Positions 26,390 through 34,785 of a DNA stretch of 64,000 nt are shown piece by piece. This DNA comes from Lichenicoccus sp964242335 (lineage in GTDB: Bacteria; Pseudomonadota; Alphaproteobacteria; Acetobacterales; Acetobacteraceae). The notes beneath the pieces are model-generated. The model did no database searches. It saw only the letters and a program-made list of their open reading frames with translations, and had not been told where the DNA came from. The stretch lies in contig CAXTAY010000004.1 of NCBI GenBank assembly GCA_964242335.1, forward strand, positions 1 to 64,000, written 5' to 3'. The stretch's first letter is position 1. Each line of letters starts with the position of its first letter. Made by a program: the position numbers and the translations under genes.

Positions 26390-27469
26390 ATGATGTCGCC
26401 TCCCGATACAATGTTGCTCGCCGATAACCCGCTGTCGCCCGCGGTCCGTCCGCCGGGGTGGGCCGAGGCGCGTGCCCAGCTCGACCGGCTGTGGGCGAGG
26501 GGCCGTGCCTTCCTGGGCAGCGAGGTGGCGATCCTGGGCGGGGCGATGAGCTGGGTGAGCGAGCGCCACCTGGTCTCCGCCATCTCCAACGCCGGCGGCT
26601 TCGGGGTGATCGCCTGCGGGGCGATGGGCCCGGAGCTGCTGGAGGCCGAGATTGCCGCCACCCAGGCGCTGACCGACAAGCCGTTCGGCGTCAACCTGAT
26701 CACCATGCATCCGCGTCTCGAGGACCTGATACGGGTCTGTCGCACGTCGCATGTCGGGCACGTGGTGCTGGCCGGCGGGATCCCGTCCGGCGCCTCGGTG
26801 CGCGCGGTCAAGGATGGCGGCGCCAAGCTGATCTCCTTCGCCCCGGCCCTGGTGCTGGCCAAGCGCCTCGCCCGGTCGGGGGTCGACGCGCTGGTGATCG
26901 AGGGCTCGGAGGCGGGCGGCCACATCGGGCCGGTGTCGCTGACCGTGCTGGCCCAGGAGATCCTGCCGCATATCCGCGACCTGCCGGTGTTCGTGGCCGG
27001 CGGGCTCGGACGCGGTGACGCGATCCTGGGGATGCTGGAGATGGGTGCCGCCGGCGCGCAGCTCGGTACCCGGTTCGCGGCCTCCACCGAGAGCATCGCG
27101 CATCCGCGCTTCAAGGCGGCGTTCGTGCGCGCCTCGGCACGCGACGCGCTGCCCTCGGTGCAGCTCGACGAGCGCTTCCCGGTGATCCCGGTGCGCGGAC
27201 TGGTCAACGAGGGCACCAAGCGCTTCCTGGTGCACCAGGCGGAGACGCTGCGCCGTTTCCAGCAGGGCGAGCTCTCGCGCGAGGCGGCGCAGCTCGATAT
27301 CGAGCATTTCTGGGCCGGCTCGCTGCGGCGCGCCGTGATCGACGGCGACATCGAGGCGGGATCGGTGATGGCCGGGCAGTCGGTCGGCATGGTCAGCGCG
27401 GTGCAGCCGACGGCGGAGATCCTCGCCGAGCTGGTGGAGCAGGCGGTGCAGGCGCTGCTTCGGCGCTAG
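26390..27469 (+). CDS. Nitronate monooxygenase / 2-nitropropane dioxygenase-family FMN enzyme
   Basis: About 359 residues forming a TIM barrel of the NMO/FabK group: GGAMSWVSERHLVSAISNAGG near the N-terminus, PFGVNLI, GGHIGP with the family histidine, and VAGGLGRGDAI as phosphate-binding loop. The family oxidises nitronates or reduces enoyl-ACP, and motifs alone do not decide which. Several in-frame ATGs are possible (26372, 26381, 26390, 26393). 26390 is chosen because it follows lysC by one base, with GGGTGAG directly before it. Coupled to lysC by position. Confidence 0.82.
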   Translation: MMSPPDTMLLADNPLSPAVRPPGWAEARAQLDRLWARGRAFLGSEVAILGGAMSWVSERHLVSAISNAGGFGVIACGAMGPELLEAEIAATQALTDKPFGVNLITMHPRLEDLIRVCRTSHVGHVVLAGGIPSGASVRAVKDGGAKLISFAPALVLAKRLARSGVDALVIEGSEAGGHIGPVSLTVLAQEILPHIRDLPVFVAGGLGRGDAILGMLEMGAAGAQLGTRFAASTESIAHPRFKAAFVRASARDALPSVQLDERFPVIPVRGLVNEGTKRFLVHQAETLRRFQQGELSREAAQLDIEHFWAGSLRRAVIDGDIEAGSVMAGQSVGMVSAVQPTAEILAELVEQAVQALLRR

Positions 27470-27491
27470 CGGCAGGCAGCGGACGGGCAGG

Positions 27492-27600
27492 CAAGGGCGT
27501 GGCCCTTGACCCACTGGGGCCGACGGCCCCAGACCCCAGTTCTTAAGTATCGGATTTTGAAGGCCCGGCCTTTGATCGGGTCAAGCGGCAAGCCCCTTGC
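27492..27600. repeat. REP-like palindromic cluster between convergent genes
   Basis: Four hairpins lie in about 110 bases: CAAGGGC-GTG-GCCCTTG (27492-27508), CTGGGGCC-GAC-GGCCCCAG (27514-27532), AAGGCC-C-GGCCTT (27560-27572) and GCAAG-CCC-CTTGC (27588-27600). An 8-bp inverted pair CTTGACCC (27505-27512) and GGGTCAAG (27578-27585) brackets the middle. It sits between the 3' ends of two convergent genes, so it could end transcription from both sides. The composition resembles dispersed extragenic palindromes common in GC-rich alphaproteobacteria; copy number cannot be judged from one window. Confidence 0.65.
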
Positions 27601-27653
27601 CTTTCTCCGGTCATCGATGCTGCGTGCGTTCCGGCGACTGTCTCGCGGCCGCC

Positions 27654-29003
27654 TCAATCCTCCTCCTCGAGGAAGAACTGGTCGGCCTCCTCGTCGAAGT
27701 CGAACAGCTCGGCGTAGCGCCCCCAGCCGATGATGGTCTGCAGGGTCTCGCGCGCGTAGTCGGGGGACATGTGGTCCTCCAGCTCGTCGCGGAAGCGCTC
27801 GGCGCGGGCGCGGTGGTTCCAGCGCTCGTCGAGCACCGAGCGGATGTCGGCGACCAGCGGGATGTTGCCCAGCAGGCTCTCGCGCAGGATCAGCTTGCGT
27901 TCGTCGAGGTCCGCCTGCACGAACGTCGTGCCGGCCTCGGTCAGGCGTATGTCGCCCTCTTCCAGCTCGGCGAAGCGCAGCAGCTGCATGGTCTCGCCGA
28001 GCGGCAGCAGCTCGTCGAGCTCGAGCTGCAGCGCGGCCGCGAGCAGCGGCAGGTCGGCGCGGCCGCGATAGGGCTCGGCGAGCACCGTCTCCATCAGGCC
28101 GGCCATCAGGTTGGTCGGCAGCATCGGCAGCGCCTGGAACTTCTTCATCGTCTGGACGCCGTCGCCCGGCACCAGATCGGGCGTGGTCGGCTCCGGCGCC
28201 CGCTTGGTCATCAGCCCGTAGATGCGATCGACGAACTGGCGGAAGGCGAAATCGTGGCGGTTGCGCGGGTGCGCGAACGGCACCTTCAGCTCGTGCGCGA
28301 CGCGGCCCGGGTTGGAGGAGAACACCAGGATGCGGTCGCACATCAGCACCGCCTCCTCGATGTTGTGGGTCACGATCAGCACCGACTTCACCGGCAGGCG
28401 CTTCTCCGACCAGAGCTCGATCAGGTCGGTGCGCAGGTTCTCGGCGGTGAGCACGTCCAGTGCCGAGAACGGCTCGTCCATCAGCAGCAGGTCCGGATGC
28501 ACCACCAGCCCGCGCGCCAGCCCGACGCGCTGGCGCATGCCGCCGGAGAGCTCCTTCGGATAGGCGTTCTCGTAGCCGCCGAGGCCGATCAGGTCGATCG
28601 CGTCCTCCGCCAGCTTCTCGCGCTCCGCCCGTGCGATGCCCTTGGCCTCCAGCCCGAGCTCGACGTTGGCCTGCACCGTGAGCCAGGGGAACAGCGCGAA
28701 GGACTGGAACACCATCGCGACCCCCGGGGCCGGCCCGCGCAGCGGCGCGCCGCGCCAGCGCACGTCGCCGGCGGTGGGGGTCAGCAGGCCCGAGACGATG
28801 CGCAGCAGCGTCGACTTGCCGGAGCCGGAGCGGCCGAGCAGGCCGACGATCTCGCCGGCATGCAGCGTCAGGTCGACGCCGTCGAGCACCACCAGGTCGG
28901 CGTTGCTGTCCTTGTGGTAGGCCTGCCTGCAGCCGCGGATCCGCACCAGCTCCTCGGTGGCCAGCGTCTGACCGGCGTCCGGTGCGCCCTGCACTGTATC
29001 CAT
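27654..29003 (-). CDS. Nitrate/sulfonate-type ABC transporter ATP-binding protein with AAA-associated C-terminal domain
   Basis: The product has 449 residues. The ATPase domain (about 15-255) has Walker A GRSGSGKST, the signature LSGGMRQR and Walker B LLLMDEPF. A ~150-residue C-terminal extension (about 300-445) matches the AAA-associated domain found on a subset of these ATPases, and ends in an acidic tail. The family imports nitrate, sulfonate, taurine or bicarbonate. It follows the permease gene by 23 bases. No periplasmic binding protein is encoded nearby, so the substrate is unknown. Confidence 0.88.
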   Translation of the reverse strand: MDTVQGAPDAGQTLATEELVRIRGCRQAYHKDSNADLVVLDGVDLTLHAGEIVGLLGRSGSGKSTLLRIVSGLLTPTAGDVRWRGAPLRGPAPGVAMVFQSFALFPWLTVQANVELGLEAKGIARAEREKLAEDAIDLIGLGGYENAYPKELSGGMRQRVGLARGLVVHPDLLLMDEPFSALDVLTAENLRTDLIELWSEKRLPVKSVLIVTHNIEEAVLMCDRILVFSSNPGRVAHELKVPFAHPRNRHDFAFRQFVDRIYGLMTKRAPEPTTPDLVPGDGVQTMKKFQALPMLPTNLMAGLMETVLAEPYRGRADLPLLAAALQLELDELLPLGETMQLLRFAELEEGDIRLTEAGTTFVQADLDERKLILRESLLGNIPLVADIRSVLDERWNHRARAERFRDELEDHMSPDYARETLQTIIGWGRYAELFDFDEEADQFFLEEED

Positions 29004-29026
29004 GCGCAATCCTTTCGTCGGCTCTG

Positions 29027-30751
29027 TCAGGCGAAGGTGAGGCGTCGCTGCGCGAAGGCATACATCGGTCGCCACACGATCCGGTTGAAGGCGAGCACGA
29101 ACGCCGACATCGCCACCATTCCCAGCGCCACCCTAGCGGTGGCACCCGCCGCGGTGGCCTGGGCGATATAGCTTCCGAGGCCCTGCGCGGTCAGGGTGGT
29201 CTTGCCCCAGGAGGCCACCTCGGCGGCGATCGAGGCGTTCCACGCGCCCCCCGAGGCGGTGAGGGCACCGGTCACGTAGTACGGGAAGATGCCCGGGATC
29301 ATCACCCGGACCCACCAGCGCCAGCCGCTGAGGCGGAAATTCCTCGCCGCCTCCAGCAGGTCGGCAGGAAAGGCGGCCGCGCCGGCGATCACGTTGAACA
29401 GGATATACCACTGCGTGCCGAGGATCATCAGCGGCGTCAGCCAGAGATTGCTGTTGAGCGAGTAGTGCACGATGCCGATGACGAAGATCGGAAAGAACAG
29501 GTTGGCCGGAAAGGCGGCCATGAACTGCGCCACCGGCTGCGCGCGGCGCGCCCACACCGGCCGCAGCCCGAGCCAGACCCCGACCGGCACCCAGATCAGG
29601 GAGGCGACCACGATCATCGTGACCACCCGCGCCATCGTGTAGCAGCCGAGCAGCAGCACGTGGCCGACGTCACGCAGCGACAGGCTGCTCGAGACGTAGA
29701 GCACGAGCTGCCACACCGCGAGCGCCACGGCGATCACCAGGAGGGCGATCCAGATCCCGTCCGTCACCCGCGCCGGAAGCACCGGCCGGCGCGGCGCGCC
29801 CGGCCGCCTGCCGATCGGCAGCCCGCCGATCCGCGTCAGGAAGTCGCCGAACAGCCCGCTCATCCGGTTGAGCAGCCGGGTGCGCCGCAGCATCGCCAGC
29901 ACCCAGGGATCCTGCGCGACCGCGCCCTGGGTGGTCTCGAAGCGAAAGCGGGCCGACCAGGCGACCAGCGGCCGGAACAGCAGCTGGTCGTAGAGCAGGA
30001 TCACCACGAGCATGGTCAGGATCGCGTAGAGCACGGCCGCGAGGTCGCGATGGTCGATGGCGGCACCGATATAGGAGCCGATGCCCGGCAGCACGATGCT
30101 GGTGCTGCCGACCGAGAAGGTCTCGGAGGCGACGATGAAGAACCAGCCGCCCGACATCGACATCATCGCGTTCCAGACCAGGCCCGGCATGGCGAACGGC
30201 ACTTCCAGACGCCAGAAGCGCTGCCAGGAGGACAGGCCGAAGGATCGCGTGACCTCCTCGAGATCCCCCGGGATGGTCTTCAGCGACTGGTACATGCTGA
30301 AGGCCATGTTCCAGGCCTGGCTGGTGAAGACGATGAAGATCGCCGCCAGCTCGGCGCCGAGCACACGGCCCGGAAACAGGCTCATGAAGAAGACATAGGT
30401 GAAGGTCAGGAAGCCCAGGATCGGGATCGACTGCAGCATGTCGAGGATCGGCACCAGGATCACCCCGGCGCGCCGGCTCTTGGCAGCCCAGACCGCGTAG
30501 GTGAAGGTGAACAGCAGCGAGCAGAGCAGGGCGGCGGCCATGCGCAGGGTGGTGCGCATCGCGTAGCCGGGCAGCCAGGTGGGATCGAGGTGGATGGCGA
30601 CCGCATCCGGGGCGGTCAGCGGTCCGAAGGTGTGGCGCGCGACCGCGCCGATCGCGATCGCGAGGCCCAGCATGCACAGGATCACGGCCACGTCGAACAG
30701 GTTGGGCGCGGTGCGCGCGGCGACGTTGGCCGGAAGACGATCTCTCAGCAT
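29027..30751 (-). CDS. Fused double-permease of an ABC transporter
   Basis: About 574 residues holding two BPD_transp_1-type permease units in one chain, roughly 20-280 and 335-570. Each has about six membrane segments and an EAA-like loop (GDLEEVTRSFGLSSWQRFWRLEVPFAMPG in the first; LLEAARNFRLSGWRWWVRVMIPGIFP in the second). Fusion means one polypeptide can form the whole membrane channel with the downstream ATPase. ATG at 30751 is used; a GTG at 30769 is an in-frame alternative. Confidence 0.88.
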   Translation of the reverse strand: MLRDRLPANVAARTAPNLFDVAVILCMLGLAIAIGAVARHTFGPLTAPDAVAIHLDPTWLPGYAMRTTLRMAAALLCSLLFTFTYAVWAAKSRRAGVILVPILDMLQSIPILGFLTFTYVFFMSLFPGRVLGAELAAIFIVFTSQAWNMAFSMYQSLKTIPGDLEEVTRSFGLSSWQRFWRLEVPFAMPGLVWNAMMSMSGGWFFIVASETFSVGSTSIVLPGIGSYIGAAIDHRDLAAVLYAILTMLVVILLYDQLLFRPLVAWSARFRFETTQGAVAQDPWVLAMLRRTRLLNRMSGLFGDFLTRIGGLPIGRRPGAPRRPVLPARVTDGIWIALLVIAVALAVWQLVLYVSSSLSLRDVGHVLLLGCYTMARVVTMIVVASLIWVPVGVWLGLRPVWARRAQPVAQFMAAFPANLFFPIFVIGIVHYSLNSNLWLTPLMILGTQWYILFNVIAGAAAFPADLLEAARNFRLSGWRWWVRVMIPGIFPYYVTGALTASGGAWNASIAAEVASWGKTTLTAQGLGSYIAQATAAGATARVALGMVAMSAFVLAFNRIVWRPMYAFAQRRLTFA

Positions 30752-30875
30752 CCAGTCATCCCGCACCAAGGCTTTGAGTGTGCCGAGAGGGGACGGGCCC
30801 GCGACCGGTCCTGCGGCGGCCCCGCTGCTTTACTCCAGCGTCCCGGGTGCGGCCAGTCCCCGACGATGATCCGGA

Positions 30876-31376
30876 TCAGCTTTCGGCAGGCGTGGCACGG
30901 TCGAGCGGCAGCGCGCCGTCACGGATGCCCGTGCTGCCGAAGCCCCCGGCCGCGCGCGCGGTGTCCGGCAGCGCGTCGCTCTCCTGCCAGACGGCGCGCA
31001 GCACCGGGGCGAGCACGGCCTGGGCGATGCGCGCGCCGCGCTCGACGCGGAAGGTCTCGGTACCGGCATTGAGCAGGATCACGCCGATCTCGCCGCGGTA
31101 GTCCTCGTCGATCGTGCCCGGGCTGTTGGGCAGCACGATGCCGTGCCGCAGCGCGAGGCCCGAGCGCGGCCGGATCTGCAGCTCGTGTCCTGGCGGCAGT
31201 GCCACGGCGAGGCCGGTCGGGATCAGCGCCCGGCCGCCCGGGGCGATGATGACCGGCTCGACGATGGCGGCCAGCAGGTCCATCCCGGCGGCGCCGGCCG
31301 TGGCGTAGGCGGGCAGATCGAGCCCTTCGCCGTGAGGAAGCCGGCGCACCAGGATGCTGGCGGTGGGCGCGGTCAC
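30876..31376 (-). CDS. dut: Deoxyuridine 5'-triphosphate nucleotidohydrolase
   Basis: Hydrolyses dUTP to dUMP, keeping uracil out of DNA and feeding dTMP synthesis. The 166-residue product has the trimeric dUTPase motifs: AGMDLLA, PRSGLA, GTIDEDYRGEIGVIL, and the C-terminal GGFGSTG that closes over the substrate. The GTG start overlaps the stop of coaBC by 4 bases. Confidence 0.95.
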   Translation of the reverse strand: MTAPTASILVRRLPHGEGLDLPAYATAGAAGMDLLAAIVEPVIIAPGGRALIPTGLAVALPPGHELQIRPRSGLALRHGIVLPNSPGTIDEDYRGEIGVILLNAGTETFRVERGARIAQAVLAPVLRAVWQESDALPDTARAAGGFGSTGIRDGALPLDRATPAES

Positions 31377-32620
31377 GGCGCGCGATCCTGCTGCAGCTGA
31401 CGCACGATCCGCTCGGCGAGCCGTTCCGCCACCTCCCGCTTGTCCAGGCGCGGCCAGTCCTCGACGCCCGCGTCGCTGATCAGGTGGATCCGGTTCTCGT
31501 CGCCGCCCATTACGCCGCTGCCCATGACGTCGCTCTCCGGGGTGACGTCGTTGGCCACGATCCAGTCGCACCCCTTGCGCAGCCGCTTGGCGGTGGCGTG
31601 GGCGACGACGTCGTCGGTCTCGGCGGCGAAGCCGACCACCAGGCTCGGGCGGGAGGCCCCGGGGCGGGACAGCGCGGTCAGGATGTCGGGGTTCTCGGTC
31701 AGCTCGAGGCTGGGCGGTGCAGCACCGGGCTGCTTCTTGAGCTTGCCGCGGCGGACGCCGCGCACGCGCCAGTCGCCGACCGCGGCCACGAGCACGGCGA
31801 CGTCGGCGGGCAGCGCACCCTCGCATGCGGCCTGCATCTCCTCGGCCGTCTGCACCATGACCCGGCGCACCCCGGCCGGCGCATCGAGCGCCACCGGTCC
31901 GCTGACCAGGGTGACCGCGGCGCCGCGCGCCTGCAGCGAGGCGGCGATCGCGTAGCCCTGCTTGCCGCTGGAGCGGTTGGCCAGGTAGCGCACCGCATCG
32001 ATCGGCTCGTGCGTCGGCCCGGCGGTGACCAGGACGCGGCGACCGTCGAGCGGCAGCACCGCGGGGCGAAGCAGCGAGGCGATCGCGGTCAGGATGTCGG
32101 CAGGCTCGGCGAGCCGTCCCGCCCCGAACTCGTTGCAGGCCATAGCGCCCTGCTCCGGCCCGATAAGGCGCACGCCGCGTGCGCGCAGGATGTCGAGGTT
32201 GGCGCGGGTCGCCGGATGCTCCCACATGCGCACGTTCATCGCCGGTGCCGCCAGCACCGCGGTGTCGGTCGCGAGCAGCAGCGTGGTGGGCAGGTCGTCG
32301 GCGAGGCCCGTGGCCATCCGCGCCAGGATGTCGGCCGATGCCGGGCAGACCACGATCAGGTCGGCCGAGCGCGACAGCGCGATGTGGCCGATCTCGCTCT
32401 CCTCGGTCAGCGAGAACAGCTCCGCGTGCACCGGCTCGCCGGTGAGCGCCTGGACGCTGAGCGGGGTGACGAACTGCATGCCGGACCGCGTCATCGCGCA
32501 CGAGACGCGGCAGCCCCGTGCTGTCAGCAGGCGGATCAGCTCCAGCGACTTGTAGGCGGCGATGCCGCCGCTGATCACCAGCAGCACGCGCTTGCCGGCA
32601 AGGGTGGAGGGAGGCGTCAC
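31373..32620 (-). CDS. coaBC: Bifunctional phosphopantothenoylcysteine decarboxylase/synthase
   Basis: Catalyses two steps of coenzyme A synthesis: ligation of cysteine to 4'-phosphopantothenate (CoaB) and decarboxylation (CoaC). The 415-residue product has the flavin-binding CoaC half (about 1-185; ISGGIAAYKSLEL, PAMNVRMWEHPA, GPEQGAMACNEFGAGR) and the CoaB half (about 190-415; VTAGPTHEPID, NRSSGKQGYA, AAVGDWR). GTG start. Overlaps the stop of ubiE by 4 bases. Confidence 0.95.
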   Translation of the reverse strand: MTPPSTLAGKRVLLVISGGIAAYKSLELIRLLTARGCRVSCAMTRSGMQFVTPLSVQALTGEPVHAELFSLTEESEIGHIALSRSADLIVVCPASADILARMATGLADDLPTTLLLATDTAVLAAPAMNVRMWEHPATRANLDILRARGVRLIGPEQGAMACNEFGAGRLAEPADILTAIASLLRPAVLPLDGRRVLVTAGPTHEPIDAVRYLANRSSGKQGYAIAASLQARGAAVTLVSGPVALDAPAGVRRVMVQTAEEMQAACEGALPADVAVLVAAVGDWRVRGVRRGKLKKQPGAAPPSLELTENPDILTALSRPGASRPSLVVGFAAETDDVVAHATAKRLRKGCDWIVANDVTPESDVMGSGVMGGDENRIHLISDAGVEDWPRLDKREVAERLAERIVRQLQQDRAP

Positions 32621-33399
32621 ACCCGCCAGCCGGAGTGGATCGCGGCGATGCCGCCGGACAGGTTGCGCACGCCGACGCGGGCGAAGCCGGCGGCGCGCAG
32701 CATCGCCGCCAGCGTCTCCTGGTCGGGAAAGGTGCGTATGCTCTCGGCGAGGTAGCGGTAGCTGTCGGCGTCGCCGGCGATCAGCGAACCCAGCCGCGGC
32801 AGCACGCCGAACGACCAGGCATCGTAGACCGGCGCCAGGGCTGCGACCTGGACGCGGGAGAATTCGAGGCAGAGGAAGCGTCCGCCCGGGCGCAGCACGC
32901 GACGCGCCTCCGCCAGCACCGCCTCCTTGTCGGTGCAGTTGCGCAGGCCGAAGGCGATCGAGACACGCTCGACGCAGCGGTCGGGCAGGGGCAGCTGCTC
33001 CGCATCGGCGACCAGGAAGCCGAGCTGCGAGACCAGCCCGCCAGACAGCGCCCGGTCGCGGCCGACCGAGAGCATGCTGGCGTTGATGTCGGACAGGATC
33101 GACGGACCGCCGCCGCCGCGCAGCCAGCCGAAGCTGACATCGCCGGTGCCGCCGGCGAGGTCGAGCAGCGACAGGCCCGGGCGCGGCCCGAGCGTCGCCA
33201 CGAAGACGCGCTTCCAGACGCGATGGATGCCGAGCGACATCAGGTCGTTCATCAGGTCGTACTTCGGTGCCACGCTGTCGAACACGGCGCGCACCATCGG
33301 CTTCTTGTCGCCGCGCGGCACGCTGCGGTAGCCGAAATCGGTTCGCCCGCCGGAGCCGGTCGATGGCGGCACGTCGGGTGTGGCTGGATTGTCGCTCAT
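32617..33399 (-). CDS. ubiE: Demethylmenaquinone/ubiquinone C-methyltransferase
   Basis: C-methylates the quinone ring with SAM. The 260-residue product has VFDSVAPKYDLMNDLMSLGIHRVWK, the UbiE signature, LLDLAGGTGDV as SAM loop, and the conserved AFGLRNCTD. ATG at 33399 is the family-like start; an ATG at 33423 is in frame. First gene of ubiE-coaBC-dut, divergent from mutM. Confidence 0.95.
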   Translation of the reverse strand: MSDNPATPDVPPSTGSGGRTDFGYRSVPRGDKKPMVRAVFDSVAPKYDLMNDLMSLGIHRVWKRVFVATLGPRPGLSLLDLAGGTGDVSFGWLRGGGGPSILSDINASMLSVGRDRALSGGLVSQLGFLVADAEQLPLPDRCVERVSIAFGLRNCTDKEAVLAEARRVLRPGGRFLCLEFSRVQVAALAPVYDAWSFGVLPRLGSLIAGDADSYRYLAESIRTFPDQETLAAMLRAAGFARVGVRNLSGGIAAIHSGWRV

Positions 33400-33404
33400 G
33401 GTCG

Positions 33405-33419
33405 GCAGGTATAGCCTGC
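33405..33419. promoter_or_regulatory. Palindrome in the ubiE-mutM divergent intergenic region
   Basis: GCAGG-TATAG-CCTGC is a perfect 5-bp inverted repeat that nearly fills the 29 bases between the two start codons. Its centre could serve as a -10 for either direction. An operator role is a guess. Confidence 0.35.
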
Positions 33420-33428
33420 GCATCAGCG

Positions 33429-34277
33429 ATGCCGGAACTGCCTGAAGTCGAGACCGTGATGCGCGGGATGCGCGCGCATCTCCAGGGTCACACCATCATC
33501 CATGCCGAGATGCGCCGTCCGGACCTGCGCTGGGCGATGCCCTCGGGCCTGGCCGAACGACTGCGCGGCGCCCACGTCGAGAGCTTCCGGCGGCGCGGCA
33601 AATACATCCTGATGCGGCTGCGCGGCGACGACACCATGCTGCTGCATCTCGGGATGTCCGGGCGGGTCAACCTCACCCGGCTCGATCCGGGGATCCCGGT
33701 GCTGGTGACGCCGCACGAGCACCTGGTGATGGAGACCGAGCAAGGATGCCGCTTCGGCCTGGTCGATCCGCGCCGCTTCGGTGCGGTGGATCTGCTGCCG
33801 ACCAGCGACGAGCCGGCGCATCGCCTGCTGGAGGGCATGGGACCGGAACCGCTGGAGCCGGGCTTCGACGCCGCCAGCCTCGCCGCCTCGCTGCGCGGCC
33901 GCAGGACCAGCCTGAAGGCGGCGCTGCTCGACCAGCGGGTCGTCGCGGGCCTGGGCAACATCTACGTGTGCGAGGCGCTGTTCCGCGCCCGCCTGTCGCC
34001 GACGCGGCAGGCCGCCAGCATCGGGACGGGGCGCGCCGCGCGGCTGGTCTCGTCGATCAAGGCGGTGCTGGCCGAGGCGATCGACGCCGGCGGTTCGAGC
34101 CTGCGCGACTACGTGCAGCCGGACGGCGAGCTCGGCTATTTCCAGCACGCCTGGAAGGTCTATGGCCGCGCCGGGGCGCCGTGCCCGGAGTGTCCCGGGG
34201 CGCCCGGCTGCGCCGGCGTCGAGCGCATCGTGCAGTCGGGACGCAGCAGCTTCCTCTGCCCGAGGCTGCAGCGCTAG
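33429..34277 (+). CDS. mutM: Formamidopyrimidine-DNA glycosylase, atypical zinc finger
   Basis: Excises 8-oxoguanine and cleaves the abasic site. The 282-residue product starts MPELPEVETV with the catalytic Pro1-Glu2, has LHLGMSGR, LLDQRVVAGLGNIYVCE with the conserved N and helix-two-turn-helix, and Lys in RGKYILMRL. The C-terminal zinc finger has Cys252, Cys255, Cys261 and Cys277, but the last expected ligand is Leu280 (CPRLQR instead of CPxCQR). Whether the extra cysteine compensates is open. Confidence 0.92.
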   Translation: MPELPEVETVMRGMRAHLQGHTIIHAEMRRPDLRWAMPSGLAERLRGAHVESFRRRGKYILMRLRGDDTMLLHLGMSGRVNLTRLDPGIPVLVTPHEHLVMETEQGCRFGLVDPRRFGAVDLLPTSDEPAHRLLEGMGPEPLEPGFDAASLAASLRGRRTSLKAALLDQRVVAGLGNIYVCEALFRARLSPTRQAASIGTGRAARLVSSIKAVLAEAIDAGGSSLRDYVQPDGELGYFQHAWKVYGRAGAPCPECPGAPGCAGVERIVQSGRSSFLCPRLQR

Positions 34278-34334
34278 CGCATGGAGTGGCGATCACGTGT
34301 ACCTCGCGCCGTCCCGGTTGCTGCCGGCGGGTCC

Positions 34335-34364
34335 TTGACTTCTGTCAGACCGCGGGACTAGAAC
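34335..34364 (+). promoter_or_regulatory. Sigma70-type promoter of rpsT
   Basis: TTGACT (34335-34340) and TAGAAC (34359-34364) are 18 bases apart and lie about 75 bases before the rpsT start, in the only non-coding stretch upstream. The -35 matches five of six bases. Confidence 0.6.
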
Positions 34365-34439
34365 CCGCACCCTTCCAGGGCCGCGATCGCACCAACCGCG
34401 AGAGGCCGCGACCGACGACATCGGATTGAACAGAGAGCC

Positions 34440-34712
34440 ATGGCGAACACCGCATCGGCGCGCAAGCGCATCCGGCAGACCGAGGTCCGCACCGCACGCA
34501 ACGTCGCGCGCAGGTCGCGCATGCGCACCTTCATCAAGAGGGTGGAGACCGCGATCGCCAGCGGCGACAAGCAGCAGGCGTCCGATGCGCTTCGTGCGGC
34601 CCAGCCGGAGATGCAGCGCGCGGCCGGCAAGGGCATCGCGCATCACAACACGATCGCGCGCAAGATCTCGCGGCTGTCGGCGCGCATCAAGGCGATCGCC
34701 GCCACCGCCTGA
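34440..34712 (+). CDS. rpsT: 30S ribosomal protein S20
   Basis: A 90-residue, very basic helical protein that binds 16S rRNA. It opens MANTASARKRIRQTE and has the conserved RTFIKRVETAI and GIAHHNTIARKISRL segments. A good promoter precedes it and a strong terminator follows 42 bases after its stop, so it is a single-gene transcript. The rpsT-dnaA neighbourhood is common in Rhodospirillales. Confidence 0.96.
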   Translation: MANTASARKRIRQTEVRTARNVARRSRMRTFIKRVETAIASGDKQQASDALRAAQPEMQRAAGKGIAHHNTIARKISRLSARIKAIAATA

Positions 34713-34754
34713 GGCATCGCGCCCGGTTTCCGGGCAGTGCGACAATAGAGCGTA

Positions 34755-34785
34755 AAAAGGACCGGGCATCGCGCTCGGTCCTTTT
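34755..34785 (+). terminator. Intrinsic terminator after rpsT
   Basis: AAAAGGACCG (34755-34764) pairs perfectly with CGGTCCTTTT (34776-34785) around an 11-base loop. The 3' arm ends in TTTT. It is the clearest intrinsic terminator in the window and its A tract allows function in both directions. Confidence 0.85.
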
